A program made the translations under genes and the position numbers. The notes under the pieces were generated by a model. The model saw nothing but the letters and a program-made list of their open reading frames with translations, was not told the origin of the DNA and made no database searches. A stretch of DNA of 8,451 bases from Aquisalimonas sp. (lineage in GTDB: Bacteria > Pseudomonadota > Gammaproteobacteria > Nitrococcales > Aquisalimonadaceae). Positions within the stretch are counted from its first letter, which is position 1; each line of letters opens with the position of its first letter. This document shows, one piece after another, positions 6,203 to 8,451 of this stretch. Where the stretch lies: NCBI GenBank assembly GCA_007133445.1, contig SLMR01000058.1:1-8451 (forward strand), given 5' to 3'.

Positions 6203-8451
6203 CGGCTGCAGACGAACGCTGGGTGGCTACGGGCATCCACGGACTGGATACGGTCCTCGACGGTCTGCGCGTTGGCGACAACGTGGTCTGGCAGGTGGAT
6301 GATCTGCAGGACTATCGTGGCATGGCTGAGGCTTTCGTGTCTGCAGCCCGGGCCGGTGGTCGGCGGATCATCTATCTGCGCTTCGGCGCGCATCCGCCGC
6401 TGCTGGATGAGCGGCAGGGGGTGCAAGTGGTGCCCCTGGACGCCGGGCGCGGGTTCGAGGCGTTCACCCGGCAGGTCTACCAGGCCGTGACTGACTACGG
6501 CACCGGTGCCTTCTATGTGGCCGATTGCCTGTCGGACCTGCTGCGGGCGTGGGCCACCGACTACATGGTGGGGCGCTTCTTCCAGGTCATCTGCCCCTAC
6601 CTGTACGAGCTTGGCACCGTGGCCTATTTTGCGCTGCATCCGCAGCAGCACTCCCATGCCACCCTGGCACGTATCCGCGATACCACTCAGGTGCTGGTGG
6701 ACATCCGGCGTGCCGGTTCGGACGTGCAGATGCAGCCCATCAAGGTATGGCAGCGGCATTCCCCGACCATGTTCCTGCCCCATCGGCGGTACGGGGATGC
6801 CTTCGAGCCGGTCACCGACAGCCTGGATGCGATCCGGCTGCAGGCGACCCTGGAGGCACGGCACCGGGGTGAGAGCAGTCAGCGCATGCTGGACTACTGG
6901 GATCGCCTCTTCTGGACGGCGTCGGAGGCGGTGACGGCACCCTGGCCCGAGGAAGAGCAGGCCGAGGTGCTGGAAGAGATCCTGGCCAGCGTGATCAGTC
7001 GCGAGCCGCGCATGCTCGCCCTGGCGCGCCGCTATTTCCGGCTGGAGGACCTGCTCGCCGTTCGCGAGCGCATGATCGGCAGTGGTTTCATCGGCGGCAA
7101 GGCCGTGGGCATGCTGCTGGCCCGGGCCGTTCTGCGGGAGGATGCGGCGGATTGCTGGCAACAGTGCCTGGAACCCCACGACTCCTACTTCCTCGGTTCG
7201 GACGTGTACTACGCCTTTCTCGTCCACAACCGGTGCTGGCCGCTATTGATGCGGCAGCGGGCCGAGTCCGGTTACTTCTCCGCCGCACCTGCCCTGCGTG
7301 AGGGGATTCTGCAGGGCGCGTTGCCGCCGGAGTTCCGCCCCGAGCTGGAGCGGATGCTGGACCACTTCGGCCAGTATCCGTTGCTGGTGCGCTCCAGCAG
7401 TCTGCTGGAGGACGGCTTCGGCAACGCCTTTGCGGGCCAGTACGAAAGCGTGTTCTGCATTAATCAGGGCAGCCCGGAGGAGCGTCTGGCGGAACTGGAG
7501 GCGGCTATCCGGCAGGTCTACGCTTCCACGGTGAGCGACGACGCCCTGAGTTACCGTTGGCAGCGCCGTCTGAGCACCCGCGAGGAACCCATGGCGCTGC
7601 TGCTGCAGCGGGTCAACGGTGCCTATCGGGGTGGGGTGTACTGCCCGGATGCCGCCGGGGTGGGGGTGTCCAGAAACACCTTCGCCTGGGATCCGGCCAT
7701 GGACCAGCGTGCCGGAATGCTGCGCCTGGTCATGGGGCTTGGAACGCGCGCGGTGGATCGCATCGAGGGTGATCACGCCTGCGTCGCGGCTCTGGATTAT
7801 CCCGACCGGCGACCCTTCCGCAGCCGTGATGACGCCTACGGCTTTGCCCAGCACAGTGTGGACGTGCTGGACCTCACGCACCGGGGGCACCGCACTCTGC
7901 CGTTGCGGGCGGTGCAGGGGGACATGCCGGTAGCCACGTTCACGCGCGTGGCCGAGCGGGACCACGAGGCCGGGCGGCGCGCCCGGGAGTTGGGGGATGA
8001 CCGCCCCGTGTGGCGCCTGACCTTCACGCCCTTGCTGCGGGACACCATGTTCGTGACCCGCATGCAGCACATGCTCCACTCGCTCGAGCGGGCGTATGCC
8101 CACCCCGTGGAAGCCGAGTTTACGCTGCACTTCCGTGGTGACGGCCCACCCAGCGTCAACCTGGTCCAGTGCCGACCGCTGGCGACGCTGGGAGGCGGGC
8201 CGCGAGTCGACGTGCCCGGCGATCTGCCCGAGGAGCAGATCTACTTCACAACCCGGGGCCATTTCATGGGGGGCAACATCGACATGGCACTGGAGCGTGT
8301 CATCGCGGTGGATGCTCGGCGTTACAGCGCACTGACTAACGAAGGCAGGCAGGCGGTGGCGCGGCTGGTTGGAGCGCTCAACCGGGCGCTGTCAGCGCAC
8401 GGGGTTGGATCGAGCCTGCTGCTCGGGCCGGGTCGGTGGGGGAGCAGCGCA
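6199..8451 (+). CDS. KaiC/RecA-like domain fused to a PPDK_N (PEP-synthase-type) ATP-grasp domain; 3' end outside window
   Basis: 751 codons are open to the last base and no stop is reached. Residues 8-200 resemble KaiC/RecA-like ATPases: it begins TGIHGLDTVLDGLRVGDNVV, as in KaiC (G-x-x-x-L-D), and has a Walker-B-like strand AFYVADCLSD (104-113). At the Walker A position it has WQVDDLQDY (31-39), with no GxxxxGK[ST]. A helical linker (about 205-290) leads to a PPDK_N domain (about 295-662), the nucleotide-binding ATP-grasp of PEP synthase and pyruvate phosphate dikinase. It contains GGKAVGM (299-305, K301), LLVRSSSLLEDGFGNAFAGQ (395-414, R398) and EAEF...VQCRP (E638, E640, Q657), matching the ATP and metal ligands of that fold. 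After it, residues 662-751 show no TxxGGxxxHA phosphohistidine motif and end in LLLGPGRWGSS. It is probably cytosolic. Automated pipelines would likely call it PEP synthase or PPDK; the missing His domain argues against that. The substrate is unknown. Confidence 0.85.
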   Translation, partial: MTAADERWVATGIHGLDTVLDGLRVGDNVVWQVDDLQDYRGMAEAFVSAARAGGRRIIYLRFGAHPPLLDERQGVQVVPLDAGRGFEAFTRQVYQAVTDYGTGAFYVADCLSDLLRAWATDYMVGRFFQVICPYLYELGTVAYFALHPQQHSHATLARIRDTTQVLVDIRRAGSDVQMQPIKVWQRHSPTMFLPHRRYGDAFEPVTDSLDAIRLQATLEARHRGESSQRMLDYWDRLFWTASEAVTAPWPEEEQAEVLEEILASVISREPRMLALARRYFRLEDLLAVRERMIGSGFIGGKAVGMLLARAVLREDAADCWQQCLEPHDSYFLGSDVYYAFLVHNRCWPLLMRQRAESGYFSAAPALREGILQGALPPEFRPELERMLDHFGQYPLLVRSSSLLEDGFGNAFAGQYESVFCINQGSPEERLAELEAAIRQVYASTVSDDALSYRWQRRLSTREEPMALLLQRVNGAYRGGVYCPDAAGVGVSRNTFAWDPAMDQRAGMLRLVMGLGTRAVDRIEGDHACVAALDYPDRRPFRSRDDAYGFAQHSVDVLDLTHRGHRTLPLRAVQGDMPVATFTRVAERDHEAGRRARELGDDRPVWRLTFTPLLRDTMFVTRMQHMLHSLERAYAHPVEAEFTLHFRGDGPPSVNLVQCRPLATLGGGPRVDVPGDLPEEQIYFTTRGHFMGGNIDMALERVIAVDARRYSALTNEGRQAVARLVGALNRALSAHGVGSSLLLGPGRWGSSA

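Noticed and set aside
6097..8262. Long - strand ORFs (6097-7227 and 7243-8262) opposite the last gene
   Set aside because: The + strand frame from 6199 is open to the window end and contains KaiC-like and PPDK_N motifs. The antisense frames have none and only reflect GC-rich codon use.
1..8451. CRISPR array, tRNA, rRNA or riboswitch
   Set aside because: No regularly spaced repeats, no cloverleaf-like segment and no rRNA-like sequence were seen on reading through both strands. The only tandem repeat is the pair of 14-mers at the IS end.

Overview
The window is high-GC DNA from a Gram-negative bacterium. An outer-membrane porin ending in Tyr-Arg-Phe, a periplasmic-sensor GGDEF/EAL protein and a VIT-family metal transporter point to a proteobacterium, most likely a gammaproteobacterium. 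The very acidic, Asn/Asp-rich loops of the porin are suggestive of a halophilic or haloalkaliphilic lineage such as the Ectothiorhodospiraceae. That assignment is an inference from gene content, not from a marker gene.

Layout from left to right: (1) the 3' part of a general porin on the + strand (1-741), followed by a GC-rich hairpin; (2) about 300 bases of gene-free DNA holding a sharp 21-base palindrome (1003-1023); (3) a complete insertion sequence of about 1.59 kb (1062-2647) between perfect 17-bp direct repeats, whose IS1202/ISNCY-type DDE transposase gene is interrupted by an in-frame TAA; (4) a VIT/CCC1-type Fe/Mn transporter on the - strand (2700-3452), into whose 3' flank the IS inserted; (5) a 128-bp divergent promoter region; (6) a two-gene + strand operon that runs off the window. 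The operon holds an 873-aa membrane sensor (SBP-TM-PAS-degenerate GGDEF-intact EAL, 3581-6202), overlapped by ATGA with an ORF of at least 751 codons (6199 to window end). The second protein fuses a KaiC/RecA-like domain lacking a Walker A motif to a PPDK_N (PEP-synthase-type) ATP-grasp domain.

The most interesting part is the coupled operon. The first product looks like a c-di-GMP phosphodiesterase controlled by a periplasmic ligand-binding domain. The second keeps the ATP-binding residues of PEP synthase/PPDK, but shows no phosphohistidine swivelling domain in the 90 residues visible after the ATP-grasp, where that domain normally lies. Translational coupling suggests the two act together, but the sequence does not show what the second protein phosphorylates or ligates. 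The IS is probably an old or inactivated insertion unless its TAA codon is read through. Its 17-bp duplication matches the duplication length I recall for one subgroup of the IS1202 family.
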